DNA of 64,000 bases from Clostridiales bacterium UBA4698. Its GTDB lineage: Bacteria; Bacillota; Clostridia; TANB77; UBA1234. A program made the position numbers and the translations under genes. The stretch is taken from assembly GCA_002404755.1 (NCBI GenBank), contig DHKI01000014.1:17299-81298 (forward strand), given 5' to 3'. Positions 26,166 through 35,949 of this stretch are shown piece by piece; position 1 is the first letter of the stretch, and each line of letters begins with the position of its first letter. The notes beneath the pieces are model-generated. The model saw only the letters and a list, made by a program, of their open reading frames with translations. It ran no database searches and was not told the DNA's origin.

Positions 26166-27491
26166 TTATTCTTCAACTAAAAATCTTTTCACAAATTCTT
26201 TTGCAAATTTAGTTACAACGTAAAACTTATAAGCCGAATATTGGTCAACAATTTTTCCTGTTGTGTTTGGTTCAAACATGTTATCTGTATAAAATCTTAT
26301 ATAAACCTTATCTTCAAAAAACATTTCGAAATCTATACCATATTTTTCTCTAAAATCTGCTAAAAATTCTATAAAAGACGGAGTTACAATCTCTTGAATA
26401 TTTGTGCTTTCTCTAGCATAAATTTTAAAGTATTTGTTAAAATTTTGATTATCTACTTCTACTGTTTCCGCTTTATCAAGCAATTTAAACTTATTTAATC
26501 TAATCTCAAATCTTTCATACTTTTTATTCATATCGAGTACCATGAAATTTCCTGCAAAAAGTATTTTTTCATATCTTCCGCCTTTTCTTCTAGTATAAAG
26601 TACATAAGAAACAACGTCCGCCATTTTAATATTAATTCCATCAATATTCCCACTAAAATAATCTTCCGCACCTAATATATATTCTTCGTGCATAGTATAT
26701 GTTCTCTTAACATCTGTAAAACTATATATATAATTATTTTTAATTTGAGCTAAATCTGTTTCCTCATTGCTATATTCGAGATTACCACTTATAATTTTCA
26801 CAAATTTACTTATTACTTCTTTCATATACAAATTCTTATATGCTCTCTTAGCTTTTTTTATAAAATGTGGCATTATTACTAACACAATGATTAAAGCCAA
26901 AAATTCGATAAAAAGGGTTATCATTCCAAACATAAGTATATTATTTACTTGCATCAAAACCAAAGAGTATAAGAAGACTAAAGGTAGTATTATGCTTAAA
27001 ATAGATACCCATTTATATGTTTGGATTTTTTTTAGTTTTCTTTTTAATTCGAAAGAAGTATCATTGCATAAATTTTCACATAGTTCTTGCAAGTTAGTTG
27101 TTTCGTCTTTCATTACACTTTTCCAATGTTTTTCTTGTTTAACTAACTTTATTTTTTTATACACACAATATACAAAAACAACTAGTGCTACTAATAAGAA
27201 AATTGCATAGGTACTCAAGTAGTAATTATATTTTAAGAAGATTTCCTCTTCGCAATATTTCTTTATTCTTAAGAAAAAATTAGTTGAACTAATCACACCC
27301 ATTAAAACGCCCAAAAATATAGCAATAACAAGAATTAATCCGATTGCTTTTTTATTTATTTTAACATTATTCTCTTCTTCTCTTCTTTTTTTCGCATCCT
27401 CAACTAATTTTTCTATCTCTTTCTTTTTTTCTTCATCACTAATATCTTTTGCTTCAATCTCTCTTATTTTACTAATTATATAGTAGCTCAT
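26166..27491 (-). CDS. DUF3137-like membrane protein
   Basis: A 441-residue protein. A charged coiled N-terminus (EEKKKEIEKLVEDAKKRREEE) is followed by about four membrane segments in two pairs (about 48-105 and 150-220) and a soluble C-terminal half with FAGNFMVLDMNKKYERFEI, the kind of segment seen in DUF3137 proteins. The start at MSYYIIS follows GGGGGAATT; the upstream part of the open frame has no ribosome site. Function unknown. Transcribed after miaB. Confidence 0.65.
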   Translation of the reverse strand: MSYYIISKIREIEAKDISDEEKKKEIEKLVEDAKKRREEENNVKINKKAIGLILVIAIFLGVLMGVISSTNFFLRIKKYCEEEIFLKYNYYLSTYAIFLLVALVVFVYCVYKKIKLVKQEKHWKSVMKDETTNLQELCENLCNDTSFELKRKLKKIQTYKWVSILSIILPLVFLYSLVLMQVNNILMFGMITLFIEFLALIIVLVIMPHFIKKAKRAYKNLYMKEVISKFVKIISGNLEYSNEETDLAQIKNNYIYSFTDVKRTYTMHEEYILGAEDYFSGNIDGINIKMADVVSYVLYTRRKGGRYEKILFAGNFMVLDMNKKYERFEIRLNKFKLLDKAETVEVDNQNFNKYFKIYARESTNIQEIVTPSFIEFLADFREKYGIDFEMFFEDKVYIRFYTDNMFEPNTTGKIVDQYSAYKFYVVTKFAKEFVKRFLVEE

Positions 27492-27586
27492 TTTTAATTC
27501 CCCCATTTTTAAATTTGTAAAAGTGCAAATCTTATATAAGTTTAAATAAAACATTAAATACTACCTACTATAGCATTTTTCTTTTG

Positions 27587-28969
27587 TTATTTTTCTATCT
27601 CGCCTTTTAAGTACCATACATGTTGTGAAACTATACGTACATCAATATTTTTTCCTATCAAGTCTTTGCTTCCAGAAAAATTAACCACTTTGTAGCTCTT
27701 TGTTCTTCCTGTTAGGACTTCGCTATTTGTTTTGCTAACGCCCTCTACTAAGACATTTTGAATTGTTCCTATATATTTCATGTTCTCTTCTTCGGTTATT
27801 CTATCCGCTAATGTTTTTAATCTTCCAAATCTTTCTGATTTGATTTCATCTGGAACATGATTTGGCATTGTTTCTGCCTTTGTTCCTTTTCTTACAGAAT
27901 AAATGAACATGAAAACTTGCTCAAATCTAACTTTTTCTACAACATCTAGTGTGTCTAAAAAGTCTTCTTCTGTCTCACCAGGAAAGCCTACAATAATATC
28001 TGTTGTAAATGTTACTTCTGGAATTTTCGCTCTTATTTTATCTACTAATTCTAGGAATTGCTCTTTGGTATATCTTCTATTCATAAGTTTTAAAACGTTA
28101 GTACTGCCTGATTGAAGTGGCAAATGTATTACTTTACAAACACTTTTACAATCTCTAATTGCATCGATTACATCATCTTTAAAATCCTTTGGATGTGGAG
28201 ACATAAACCTAACAATATCTATTCCATCTATTTTGTCTATATCTCTTAATAGATTTGCAAAAGTATATCCATCTCCTCCGTTGTATGAATTTACATTTTG
28301 ACCAAGAAGCATAATCTCTTTGTAACCTTCTTTTGAAAGTTCTTCTATTTCTCTTAATATATCTTTAGGGTTTCTGCTTCTTTCACGCCCTCTTGTATAT
28401 GGAACTATGCAATATGAGCAGAAATTATTACAGCCATTCATTATAGTTACAAGTGCAATTTTTCCATCCATTCTCTTTATCGGAACACCCTCGATTACTT
28501 CGCCATCTATATCCCACACATCTATTATTTTTTTCTTTTCTGTTATTTCTTTATATAGCATCTCTGGGAACTTGTAAAAGTTATGTGTACCAAAAATTAT
28601 ATCTACTTGTGGATAACTCTTTTTAATCTTTTCTATAATGTGCTTTTCTTGGCTCATACAACCTCCAAAGCAAATTATCATATTATTTTTTTCTTTAAGC
28701 CTCTTTAGCTCTCCAAGCTTTCCAAATACTTTTTCTTCAGCGTTTTCTCTTATACAACATGTGTTAAACACCATAACGTTTGCATCTTCTACACTATCTG
28801 TTGCCGTATACCCCATGTCTTCTAACATTCCAGCTATTTTTTCAGAATCATTTTCATTTAATTTGCATCCCATTGTGTTTATGTTGTATTTCAAACCTGT
28901 ATTTAGCTCTTTAACTTTTTTTATGAATTCATTTTGCTCATCCATATTTTTTTCGACTATATTTACCAT
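27587..28969 (-). CDS. miaB: tRNA-2-methylthio-N6-dimethylallyladenosine synthase
   Basis: A 460-residue methylthiotransferase. The N-terminal domain has NTMGCKLNENDSEKI, NTCCIRENAEEKV and CFGGCMSQEKH (three Cys for one cluster); the radical SAM core has MNGCNNFCSYCIVPYTRGRE (CxxxCxxC); a TRAM domain ends the protein. MiaB adds the 2-methylthio group to A37 of tRNAs. The start follows AAGAGGTG. It heads a small minus-strand group. Confidence 0.94.
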   Translation of the reverse strand: MVNIVEKNMDEQNEFIKKVKELNTGLKYNINTMGCKLNENDSEKIAGMLEDMGYTATDSVEDANVMVFNTCCIRENAEEKVFGKLGELKRLKEKNNMIICFGGCMSQEKHIIEKIKKSYPQVDIIFGTHNFYKFPEMLYKEITEKKKIIDVWDIDGEVIEGVPIKRMDGKIALVTIMNGCNNFCSYCIVPYTRGRERSRNPKDILREIEELSKEGYKEIMLLGQNVNSYNGGDGYTFANLLRDIDKIDGIDIVRFMSPHPKDFKDDVIDAIRDCKSVCKVIHLPLQSGSTNVLKLMNRRYTKEQFLELVDKIRAKIPEVTFTTDIIVGFPGETEEDFLDTLDVVEKVRFEQVFMFIYSVRKGTKAETMPNHVPDEIKSERFGRLKTLADRITEEENMKYIGTIQNVLVEGVSKTNSEVLTGRTKSYKVVNFSGSKDLIGKNIDVRIVSQHVWYLKGEIEK

Positions 28970-29034
28970 ATTTCACCTCTTGTTTCATTAAAAAATGAGG
29001 CACATCTATAACATGCCTCACATATAAACTATTT

Positions 29035-29466
29035 TTATTCTTCTTCGTCTTCATCATCATGATGATGTCCGCAAGAATCGTGATGGCAATCATCACATCC
29101 ACAACCGCAATCATCATCAAACATCATTTCAAGTTCGATTGTGTTATGGCAATTTGGACATTCAAAATCTTCACCATCTTCTGGAATTTTAAAAGGAATT
29201 GTTTCTCCACAGTATGGGCATTCTGCTTCAAATTCTTCGTTCATAGCAGAAACTAATTCTTCTTCCATATCTTCAAGCATTCCATAAATTTCAGCAGTTT
29301 TTTCTTCTAAAGCTACTTGTCTTTGCTCAATGCTATTTATTCTATCATCAAATTCTTCAACAATCTCTAAAACAATTGACATTACTTTTGTAGCCTCATC
29401 TTCATTTGATATTGAATTTTTAATGTCCTTTAGTTTTGAGTTTAAATCTTTTTTTATATCAGCCAT
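29035..29466 (-). CDS. Zinc-ribbon protein with coiled-coil N-terminus
   Basis: A 143-residue protein. Residues 1-85 form a charged coiled coil; a zinc ribbon AECPYCGETIPF...FECPNCHNTIEL follows; the tail is Cys/His/Asp-rich (CGCGCDDCHHDSCGHHHDD) and looks metal-binding. This matches the CD1247-N-terminal-domain type proteins common in Clostridia, often beside efp or miaB. The start at MADIKK follows GAGGTTAAAT. Function unknown. Confidence 0.7.
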   Translation of the reverse strand: MADIKKDLNSKLKDIKNSISNEDEATKVMSIVLEIVEEFDDRINSIEQRQVALEEKTAEIYGMLEDMEEELVSAMNEEFEAECPYCGETIPFKIPEDGEDFECPNCHNTIELEMMFDDDCGCGCDDCHHDSCGHHHDDEDEEE

Positions 29467-29496
29467 ATTTAACCTCATTTCTATTATATTAAAATA

Positions 29497-30054
29497 CTAA
29501 ACTCTTTCCATATATTCGCCTGTACGTGTGTCTATACGAACTTTGTCTCCGATGTTTACAAATAATGGAACATTTACAACATAACCTGTTTGTAATGTAG
29601 CTGGTTTTGTTGCACCTGTTGAAGTATCGCCTTTGAAACCTGGCTCTGTATATGTAACTTCAAGTTCTACAAATATTGGAGGTTCAACTCCAAATACTTT
29701 TCCTTTATATGAAACAACTTTAACCATCATATTATCTGTTAAATAATTTAATGTATCACCTAAATCATCTTTTCCAAGTGGTAATTGCTCGTATGTCTCA
29801 TTATCCATGAAATAATACATCTCACCATCTGAATATAGGTATTGCATATCCTTTCTCTCAATTTGTGCTTCTTGAACTTTCTCAGTTGGATTAAATGTTC
29901 TCTCTAAAACAGCACCTGTCATAACATTCTTTAATTTTGTTCTAACAAAAGCAGCTCCTTTACCTGGTTTAACGTGTTGGAACTCAACTATTTTAAAAAC
30001 TTGGCTATCCATCTCGAAAGTTGTGCCATTTCTAAATTCTCCTGCACTTATCAT
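29497..30054 (-). CDS. efp: Translation elongation factor P
   Basis: A 185-residue protein with the three-domain EF-P layout: MISAGEFRNGTTFEMD, the KPGKGAAFVRTKLKN loop whose Lys is the usual modification site, and the C-terminal GDKVRIDTRTGEYMER signature. EF-P relieves ribosome stalling at polyproline. No modifying enzyme (EpmA, YmfI) is visible in the window. The start follows a weak AAGGGG. Confidence 0.96.
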   Translation of the reverse strand: MISAGEFRNGTTFEMDSQVFKIVEFQHVKPGKGAAFVRTKLKNVMTGAVLERTFNPTEKVQEAQIERKDMQYLYSDGEMYYFMDNETYEQLPLGKDDLGDTLNYLTDNMMVKVVSYKGKVFGVEPPIFVELEVTYTEPGFKGDTSTGATKPATLQTGYVVNVPLFVNIGDKVRIDTRTGEYMERV

Positions 30055-30321
30055 TAACTAAAACCCCTTCCATATTTCTTTTCGTAGTTACTTTGATATT
30101 CTATACTATTTTTGCCATTTTTTCAATACTTTTTTTGAAAATGGTGACATAAAGAGGATAGTATACTGTAGCTTAGCCTTAATATATGATAAACGCTAAG
30201 CTGCAATATCTTTTTATGGAGCGCACATAAGGCTCCACTATATTCTTTAATATAATTTCATTAAATAATATGCTTTTCATTTTTGAGGTCCAAGCAGTGT
30301 TAATACATATTTTGCCAAATT
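30055..30321. other. Intergenic region between efp and cysS
   Basis: No gene. It holds a CCATTTT/AAAATGG hairpin (about 30116-30146), a GTAGCTTAGC..GCTAAGCTGC inverted repeat (about 30169-30204) and a TGGAGC..GGCTCCA hairpin (about 30218-30238) resembling the one at 31928. Some of these probably end the cysS transcript. Confidence 0.4.
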
Positions 30322-31722
30322 TTATTTATCTACTGTATATGTAGTCGTTCCATCTTTTGCATCAAGTAGTTTAATGCCATATTTTAATAGTTCCTCGCGT
30401 ATTTTATCTGCCTTTGCATAATCTTTGTTCTTTTTTGCAATAGAACGCTCTTCTATCATAGCCAAGATTTCTTCTTCACTTTCATGTGGTGTGTTTGGTT
30501 CATCAACTGTTAAATCAAGAGAAAGTACTTTGTCAAAGTCTTCTATAAGTTTACGCTTAGTATAATCGTTAGTATCAGATTTAATAACATCATAAACCGT
30601 TGTTATTGCAAGAGATGTATTAAAATCATCTCCCATAGCATCTACAAATTGTTGTTTATATTTTTCAAATGAAACAATATCCAATTTTTCATTTTCATTA
30701 TTTAATTTTGAAATCTTTGCTTTTAATTTTAAATATGCGTTTTGCGCTCCTTGAAGATTTTCGAAACTAAATTCTAAAATTTTTCTATAATGACTAGACA
30801 AAACTAAATAACGATAAGCCAACGGCTTAAATCCCTTATCTATAAGTGTTTGAACCGTTACAGTTTCTCCTTTACTCTTACTCATCTTCATTTTTCCAAG
30901 ATTTAAATGCTCAACATGAAACCAATAATTGCACCATTTATGTTGTAAATATGCCTCACTTTGTGCAATCTCATTGGTATGGTGTGGAAAAATATTATCT
31001 ACACCACCACAATGAATATCCAAATATTCTCCTAAGTATTTTATAGAGATAGCCGAGCATTCAATATGCCATCCCGGGTATCCATATCCCCAAGGAGAAT
31101 CCCACTTTAATTCTTGGTCTTCAAATTTTGATTTTGTAAACCAAAGGACAAAGTCAGCTTTGTTTTTCTTATTAGTATCTTCTGTAACATTTTCACGAGC
31201 CCCTATAATCAAATCTTTTTCATTATTATTTGTTAAAGTATAATAATTCTCTAATTTGCTAGTATCAAAATAAACATTGCCCCCACCTTGGTACGCATAG
31301 CCATCTTCAAGTAGTTTTGTAATTATTTTTATATATTCATCAATCTGAGAAGTAGCAGGAATTACTTTAGCAGGCTTTTTAATATTAAGCTTTTCAAAAT
31401 CTTTGAAAAATGCATCTGTATAAAAAGCTGCAATATCCATAACCGTTTTATTTTCACTTTTGGCGCTATTCACCATCTTGTCCGTGCCAGAATCTGCATC
31501 ACTAGTTAGATGTCCAACATCTGTGATATTCATTGCCCTATCTACATCATATCCGATATATTCCAAAAACTTTTCAAGAATATCCTCATGTATATAGCTA
31601 CGCAAATTTCCAATATGAGCAAAGTGATAAACAGTTGGACCACAAGTATATAACTTAACTTTTCCCTCAACATTAGGTACAAATTCTTCAATTTTTCTAG
31701 TTAATGTATTATATAATCTCAT
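30322..31722 (-). CDS. cysS: Cysteinyl-tRNA synthetase
   Basis: A 466-residue class I synthetase. The HIGH-type motif is FAHIGNLRS within YTCGPTVYHFAHIGN (the Cys binds zinc together with the later WHIECSA and HHTNEIAQSE). KMSKSKGETV is the KMSKS loop. The DALR-like anticodon domain closes the protein. Full length. No T-box sequence was found upstream. The start follows GGAGAG. Confidence 0.96.
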   Translation of the reverse strand: MRLYNTLTRKIEEFVPNVEGKVKLYTCGPTVYHFAHIGNLRSYIHEDILEKFLEYIGYDVDRAMNITDVGHLTSDADSGTDKMVNSAKSENKTVMDIAAFYTDAFFKDFEKLNIKKPAKVIPATSQIDEYIKIITKLLEDGYAYQGGGNVYFDTSKLENYYTLTNNNEKDLIIGARENVTEDTNKKNKADFVLWFTKSKFEDQELKWDSPWGYGYPGWHIECSAISIKYLGEYLDIHCGGVDNIFPHHTNEIAQSEAYLQHKWCNYWFHVEHLNLGKMKMSKSKGETVTVQTLIDKGFKPLAYRYLVLSSHYRKILEFSFENLQGAQNAYLKLKAKISKLNNENEKLDIVSFEKYKQQFVDAMGDDFNTSLAITTVYDVIKSDTNDYTKRKLIEDFDKVLSLDLTVDEPNTPHESEEEILAMIEERSIAKKNKDYAKADKIREELLKYGIKLLDAKDGTTTYTVDK

Positions 31723-32089
31723 AAAATCTCTCCATTCTATAAATATATTTATTCCGAAACAAAAATACTTATGAATACATCAATAAATTATTTTTCATGA
31801 TAGCATCTAGCATTTTAAAAGTCAATCTACTTGTAATACTTTTTTATAGTGAAATAAAGAATATGGTTACTATTTAGTCTTCAAAATAAAAGTATATATC
31901 AAATGTAAATGCATGCTATAAAAATGTAGCGGAGCACAGTGTGCTCCATAAAAATACTATTGGCTAGCACTTGTCATAAATTAAGCCTGAACAGTAACAG
32001 AATATGTTTTTTGTTTTTGAGAACTGAATGTTAATAAAAATAGTGGTATATATCTTATCTTTTTCGCCTATCTAAAGTATTAGCCTATC
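31723..32089. other. Intergenic region upstream of cysS and the 32.2-kb gene
   Basis: No gene is visible. It is AT-rich and contains GGAGCACAGTGTGCTCC (about 31931-31947), a palindrome with TAAAAATA after it, similar to the hairpin at 30218-30238. No riboswitch or T-box consensus was recognised. Confidence 0.35.
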
Positions 32090-32118
32090 TTGTGCTTTCT
32101 GGCAAAATGTGGTATACT
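32090..32118 (+). promoter_or_regulatory. Probable sigma-A promoter of the 32.2-kb gene
   Basis: TTGTGC (32090-32095) and TATACT (32113-32118) are separated by 17 bases and lie about 90 bases before the start codon. Confidence 0.55.
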
Positions 32119-32206
32119 ATAATAAGTATACAAAATGTAAAAACATAACATATTCGTAATATTGCTTTTGACTCATAATTGAACAATAATATTAGGGGTG
32201 ATTTTT

Positions 32207-32944
32207 ATGAAAAGTGAAAAAAGAAGATTTTTAGTAGTAATTTTGATAATATTTTTGATAATTTTACTGTTATTTATGATTTACGCTCTACGAAATGCTT
32301 TAATTTTATCTAATATTGATAAGATGGTTACCAATTTAGAAAATAACAATCAAAATATTTATGCAAAAATTGTAACAAACGATATTTCTGGCAATATTAC
32401 TTCTTCGGAACATTTTTTGAAAGATAATGTTTATAAAAGGGTGACAAAACTAGACAATCCGGCAACCGATAACATTGATTTAATTGTTACTACTTTCACA
32501 TATCCGTCATCACAAAAAGTATTTACAGAAATAGGAGATAATCGAACTTTAAGCATAAATGATAGCATAAAAACTCCAGTTAGAGGCTACCATGTTGATA
32601 ATGCTACATATGCTATTATAATGAATTTTGGACATAATGAAAATTTCTTTATACAAGCATTAGCTAGCATTTCATCTAATATAAAAACAGTAGAAATCGA
32701 TGGCAAAAAGTATTATTTGATAGAAAACTTTATTTCTTCGGATTATATGTATGATACTGATGCAAAAGAAATAGTTGCGTATGTTGAAAAAGATACTGGT
32801 CTACCATTAAAAATTGTTGAAACTTTAGAAAAAGATGGAGCAACTTTTGAAAAAATCTCTTCATTCGAATATAAATTTGATTATGTTACTGATAGCGATA
32901 TGATAGAACCAGATGAAGCAATGTTTTCTATTCAAGAGGATTGA
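32207..32944 (+). CDS. Membrane-anchored extracytoplasmic protein
   Basis: A 245-residue protein with one N-terminal membrane anchor (VVILIIFLIILLLFMIYAL) and a long extracytoplasmic domain of alternating strands, with GNITSSEHFLKDNVYK and EKDTGLPLKIVETLEKDG. The strand-rich pattern recalls LolA/MucB-type lipoprotein-binding folds, but only weakly. The ATG at 32207 follows TAGGGGTG. It is convergent with spoIIIAH. Function unknown. Confidence 0.6.
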   Translation: MKSEKRRFLVVILIIFLIILLLFMIYALRNALILSNIDKMVTNLENNNQNIYAKIVTNDISGNITSSEHFLKDNVYKRVTKLDNPATDNIDLIVTTFTYPSSQKVFTEIGDNRTLSINDSIKTPVRGYHVDNATYAIIMNFGHNENFFIQALASISSNIKTVEIDGKKYYLIENFISSDYMYDTDAKEIVAYVEKDTGLPLKIVETLEKDGATFEKISSFEYKFDYVTDSDMIEPDEAMFSIQED

Positions 32945-32960
32945 TATTAAAATTGATTAT

Positions 32961-32992
32961 CCCAGTTAGATTTAACTTCTAACTGGGATTTT
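32961..32992. terminator. Terminator shared by the 32.2-kb gene and spoIIIA operon
   Basis: CCCAGTTAGA (32961-32970) pairs perfectly with TCTAACTGGG (32978-32987) and is followed by ATTTTT on the plus strand. It lies between two convergent genes. Confidence 0.88.
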
Positions 32993-33000
32993 TATGTATG

Positions 33001-33588
33001 CTATAAATTATTTACATGTATGTTTTCTGCTTTGCTTTTTAATTCATTTTGTATTATGTTTTGTATTTGTGCGACTTTGTCCTCAGTTAGTTTTTCTTCT
33101 GCCACTATTACATTCACACTTTCTCCATTTTGCATTATTACTACATCTCCAAAGCCTTTTAGTTTTATTAAGTTTTCTGCTATTGAAATTGCATTTTTTT
33201 CATTATTTATGCTTTTTATTTCTTCTTGTGCTATGCTTTTTTGCTTTTCTTCTAAGTTTTGGTTTTCAAGCATTTTTTCATATACTTCTATTCTTTGTGC
33301 ATAATTATTATTTCTTTCTATTCTGCTTGCTGCAAAATATTCATTTGCCGTTATTAGTTTTGTTGATGTTTCTATGCTATTCATGTAATCATCAACATTA
33401 CTAACTAAGCTCTCGCCATTTACAAGCACTGCGTTTCCTAAATCATCTGTTATTGTGCCTGTAACTTCTACCTCATAATTTCTTTTTGGATTATTTGCAT
33501 AATTTAAATACCCTGCTACACAAAGCATTATTGTTAGCATCCATGCTAGTATTTGATTTTTCTTTATTACGCTTACTCTAAAACTCAT
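33001..33588 (-). CDS. spoIIIAH: Stage III sporulation protein AH
   Basis: A 195-residue protein with one N-terminal membrane anchor (MSFRVSVIKKNQILAW...) and a soluble domain with a long helix (residues 85-135) and a ring-building beta motif (LIKLKGFGDVVIMQNGESVNVIV). SpoIIIAH in the mother cell binds SpoIIQ in the forespore to form the channel between the two cells. Last gene of the spoIIIA operon. Confidence 0.88.
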   Translation of the reverse strand: MSFRVSVIKKNQILAWMLTIMLCVAGYLNYANNPKRNYEVEVTGTITDDLGNAVLVNGESLVSNVDDYMNSIETSTKLITANEYFAASRIERNNNYAQRIEVYEKMLENQNLEEKQKSIAQEEIKSINNEKNAISIAENLIKLKGFGDVVIMQNGESVNVIVAEEKLTEDKVAQIQNIIQNELKSKAENIHVNNL

Positions 33589-33693
33589 TTAATCTACCTC
33601 CTATTTGCCATGGTTGTGTTTTTTATGGAGTTTAAGCTACTTCTACAATGTTTTTTCCATAAGTTATTTTACACTCCCCTTGCTATTACCTTT

Positions 33694-34245
33694 TTATTGT
33701 GCAAACACTTGAATTTTATGACTTGGTATACTTGTTACGGCTGATACCGCGTTTATTATATTTTCTTTTACCTGATTTACTTCTGCCCCCTCGGCTGTTA
33801 CAATTACTCCTATTATTTCTGGCATTATATTTTGCTTTGTTACAATATTTTTATTACTACCGCTTTCTTCGTATACCACTTTTCTTTCGTTACTTGTTTC
33901 TTTTGTTTCTCTTTTGCCTCCACTGCTATCTAGCTCATTTGTAATTGTTGTGACCTCTTTTGTATCATATATTGGCACTTTTTCTATGCTATTTGTGTAC
34001 GAAATCATTACCTTTACTTTTCCTACTCCTTTTATTGAGGTTAATATGTTTTCTAGTTTCTTTTCTAGACTATCTGAATTGGCTTCTTGCTTTACTACCT
34101 GTTCTATTTTGGTAACTTCTTCTTTTTCTGTGAATAATGAATTTATCACTACCATTACTATGACAACTAGTACTAATAATATAACTAAATTTTCTATTCC
34201 TTTTTTGGAAGTTAAATTGAACTTTTCTAAAATTTTTTCCATCAT
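33694..34245 (-). CDS. spoIIIAG: Stage III sporulation protein AG
   Basis: A 183-residue protein with one membrane segment (about 19-37) and a ring-building domain: LTSIKGVGKVKVMISYTNS (about 68-86), a variable loop, then IVTKQNIMPEIIGVIVTAEGAE. SpoIIIAG forms a large ring of the mother cell-forespore channel. It ends about 105 bases before spoIIIAH. Confidence 0.9.
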   Translation of the reverse strand: MMEKILEKFNLTSKKGIENLVILLVLVVIVMVVINSLFTEKEEVTKIEQVVKQEANSDSLEKKLENILTSIKGVGKVKVMISYTNSIEKVPIYDTKEVTTITNELDSSGGKRETKETSNERKVVYEESGSNKNIVTKQNIMPEIIGVIVTAEGAEVNQVKENIINAVSAVTSIPSHKIQVFAQ

Positions 34246-34252
34246 ATGCCCC

Positions 34253-34810
34253 CTATCTAGCCGTAATGGTTACATTTTCGCTTTTTATTCCATAAGTTTC
34301 ATATGCTATTTTTTCTATTTTCTTTTTGTCTGTGAAACTTGGTTCATTTGGGGCTTGATAATTACTTGATACTTCTATGCGAACTGGTTGAACATACCCA
34401 TCTTCTGTTTCGATTTCTAATTTTAGTGTTTTTGGTTCTAATGTATCGCTGTCGCATTCACATTCTATTTTATTTACCGTATAGCCAGATTCTTTTAATC
34501 TTTTTACTATGTCATTTCTTAAATTTTCCTCGTATGTATCTTTTAATTTTGAGCTGTAGTATGTCTCATAATCAAAGTCTTTTGATGATATTTTATATTC
34601 TTCTTCATTTTCTTTATATAAGCTTGATACATCTATATCTTTATTAAAAATTGAGACAAATGGCTCTACTATAACTATTGTTATTACTATAAGACAAGTG
34701 AATATTACGTTTTGTTTTAGCTTTCCTTTTGGCAAAATCATTTGAATGATTCCTATAAATATCGCAAGACACAGTATTTTGCTTGTATAGCTCTCTAGAA
34801 ATTCAATCAT
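34253..34810 (-). CDS. spoIIIAF: Stage III sporulation protein AF
   Basis: A 185-residue protein with two N-terminal membrane segments (residues 7-52, including KQNVIFTCLIVITIVIVEPF) and a soluble C-terminal domain of ring-building type (TVNKIECECDSDTLEPKTLKLEIE). The start follows GGAGGTTTTAAA. Coupled to spoIIIAE (15 bases apart) and spoIIIAG (7 bases). Confidence 0.85.
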   Translation of the reverse strand: MIEFLESYTSKILCLAIFIGIIQMILPKGKLKQNVIFTCLIVITIVIVEPFVSIFNKDIDVSSLYKENEEEYKISSKDFDYETYYSSKLKDTYEENLRNDIVKRLKESGYTVNKIECECDSDTLEPKTLKLEIETEDGYVQPVRIEVSSNYQAPNEPSFTDKKKIEKIAYETYGIKSENVTITAR

Positions 34811-34825
34811 TTTAAAACCTCCTTA

Positions 34826-35940
34826 TCATCTGTACATTAGTGAGAAGTTGCTCACTTTTAATAAAAATGTTACTGAAATTATAAATAGCATTGACATTGC
34901 CGCTAAAATTCCGAACCATTACTTTGGTTGAGTCACATATTCCGCTCAAACACTTTGATATTCGCTTGTCCACTAAAGGTTCTGCAATGCAATTAGTTAT
35001 ATTAAATATAACCATTATCATAAGCAATTTTATAAGTGGTCCAAGTGATATTGAAATTATTACTAAAACTCCTACAATTCCTAGTGCGTTTTTTGTAATC
35101 GATGTTGCTCCTATAACACTATCTGCCGCATCGCCTATTAGCTTTCCAACTACTGGTATGCTCACATTTACAACCGATTTTGTGGTTTTTGCAACAATTC
35201 CATCAACATTTGCTGCAAGTGTGCCTTCTAATGATAGAATTCCAACGAATATTATTAGCGATATTTCTAAGACAAACAGTGCATTCTTTTTTAAAAATGC
35301 TCCGAACTTTGATACATCAACTTCATTTGAAATATTGCTAACTAGTGTTAAAACGGTGGATATTAAAACAAGTGGTATTAAGAGCGCAGAAACTAAGTTG
35401 CTTATAATTGCTGTCATTCCAAGCAGTACCGGTTGAAGCGAGCTTACTATTACTATATTGCCGTGATATTGTTAAATAGATTATTATTATAGGAATTATT
35501 ATACCCATAAAAGCATTTAGACTCTTTATTGTATCCTTTGTAAGACTTACCACTTGCATAAACGATGTTATTATTAAAATTGCTATCATAAGATAACAAA
35601 CATAAAAAGCTACTTCTGAAACTCCGTTTTCACTCGAGGCTTGTATACTTTTTATAATGCCACAGAATATGCAAATAGCTAGTATTTTAAACATGAGCTT
35701 TAATGAACTTTTTATCTCCTTTATAAACAAATTAAGTATCCTATCAATAAGCGTTTTGCTATCTATTTTTACATTTCCAGTTGTGAGTGACTCGATAAAA
35801 TCTTCCTCTTCAATTTCTGGAAAAAGCTCTGTTCCATATTCTTTCATTTGATCAATATAACTTTTTAAATCACTTTCTGCTTGTACACTACTAAAGATAC
35901 AGATTAAAAATATTAGTATACTAACAATAAATTTTTTCAT
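34826..35940 (-). CDS. spoIIIAE: Stage III sporulation protein AE, read through two +1 frameshifts at CGG
   Basis: The protein is complete (370 residues) only if two single bases are skipped. At 35461-35463 TCA-CGG-CAA must be read TCA-(C)-GGC-AAT, giving SGNIVIVSSLQPVLLGMTA. At 34911-34913 GTT-CGG-AAT must be read GTT-(C)-GGA-ATT, giving VGILAAMSMLFIISVTF and the expected SpoIIIAE ending SLMYR with TGA at 34826. It has an N-terminal signal and many membrane segments; SpoIIIAE is the multi-spanning membrane part of the feeding-tube channel. Without the skips it breaks into frames 35338-35940 and 34812-35417. Confidence 0.85.
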
Positions 35941-35949
35941 ATGTACACC

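Noticed and set aside
28938..29120. 60-residue minus-strand frame at the end of the zinc-ribbon gene
   Set aside because: It overlaps the zinc-ribbon gene and the miaB start in another frame and has low-complexity Met/Ile content.
31723..32197. T-box leader for cysS
   Set aside because: The conserved T-box core sequence is absent on the minus strand.
34812..35417. Separate second half of spoIIIAE as its own gene
   Set aside because: It begins without a ribosome site inside a conserved domain, and its last 36 residues are out of frame; the sequence fits one gene with two +1 skips.
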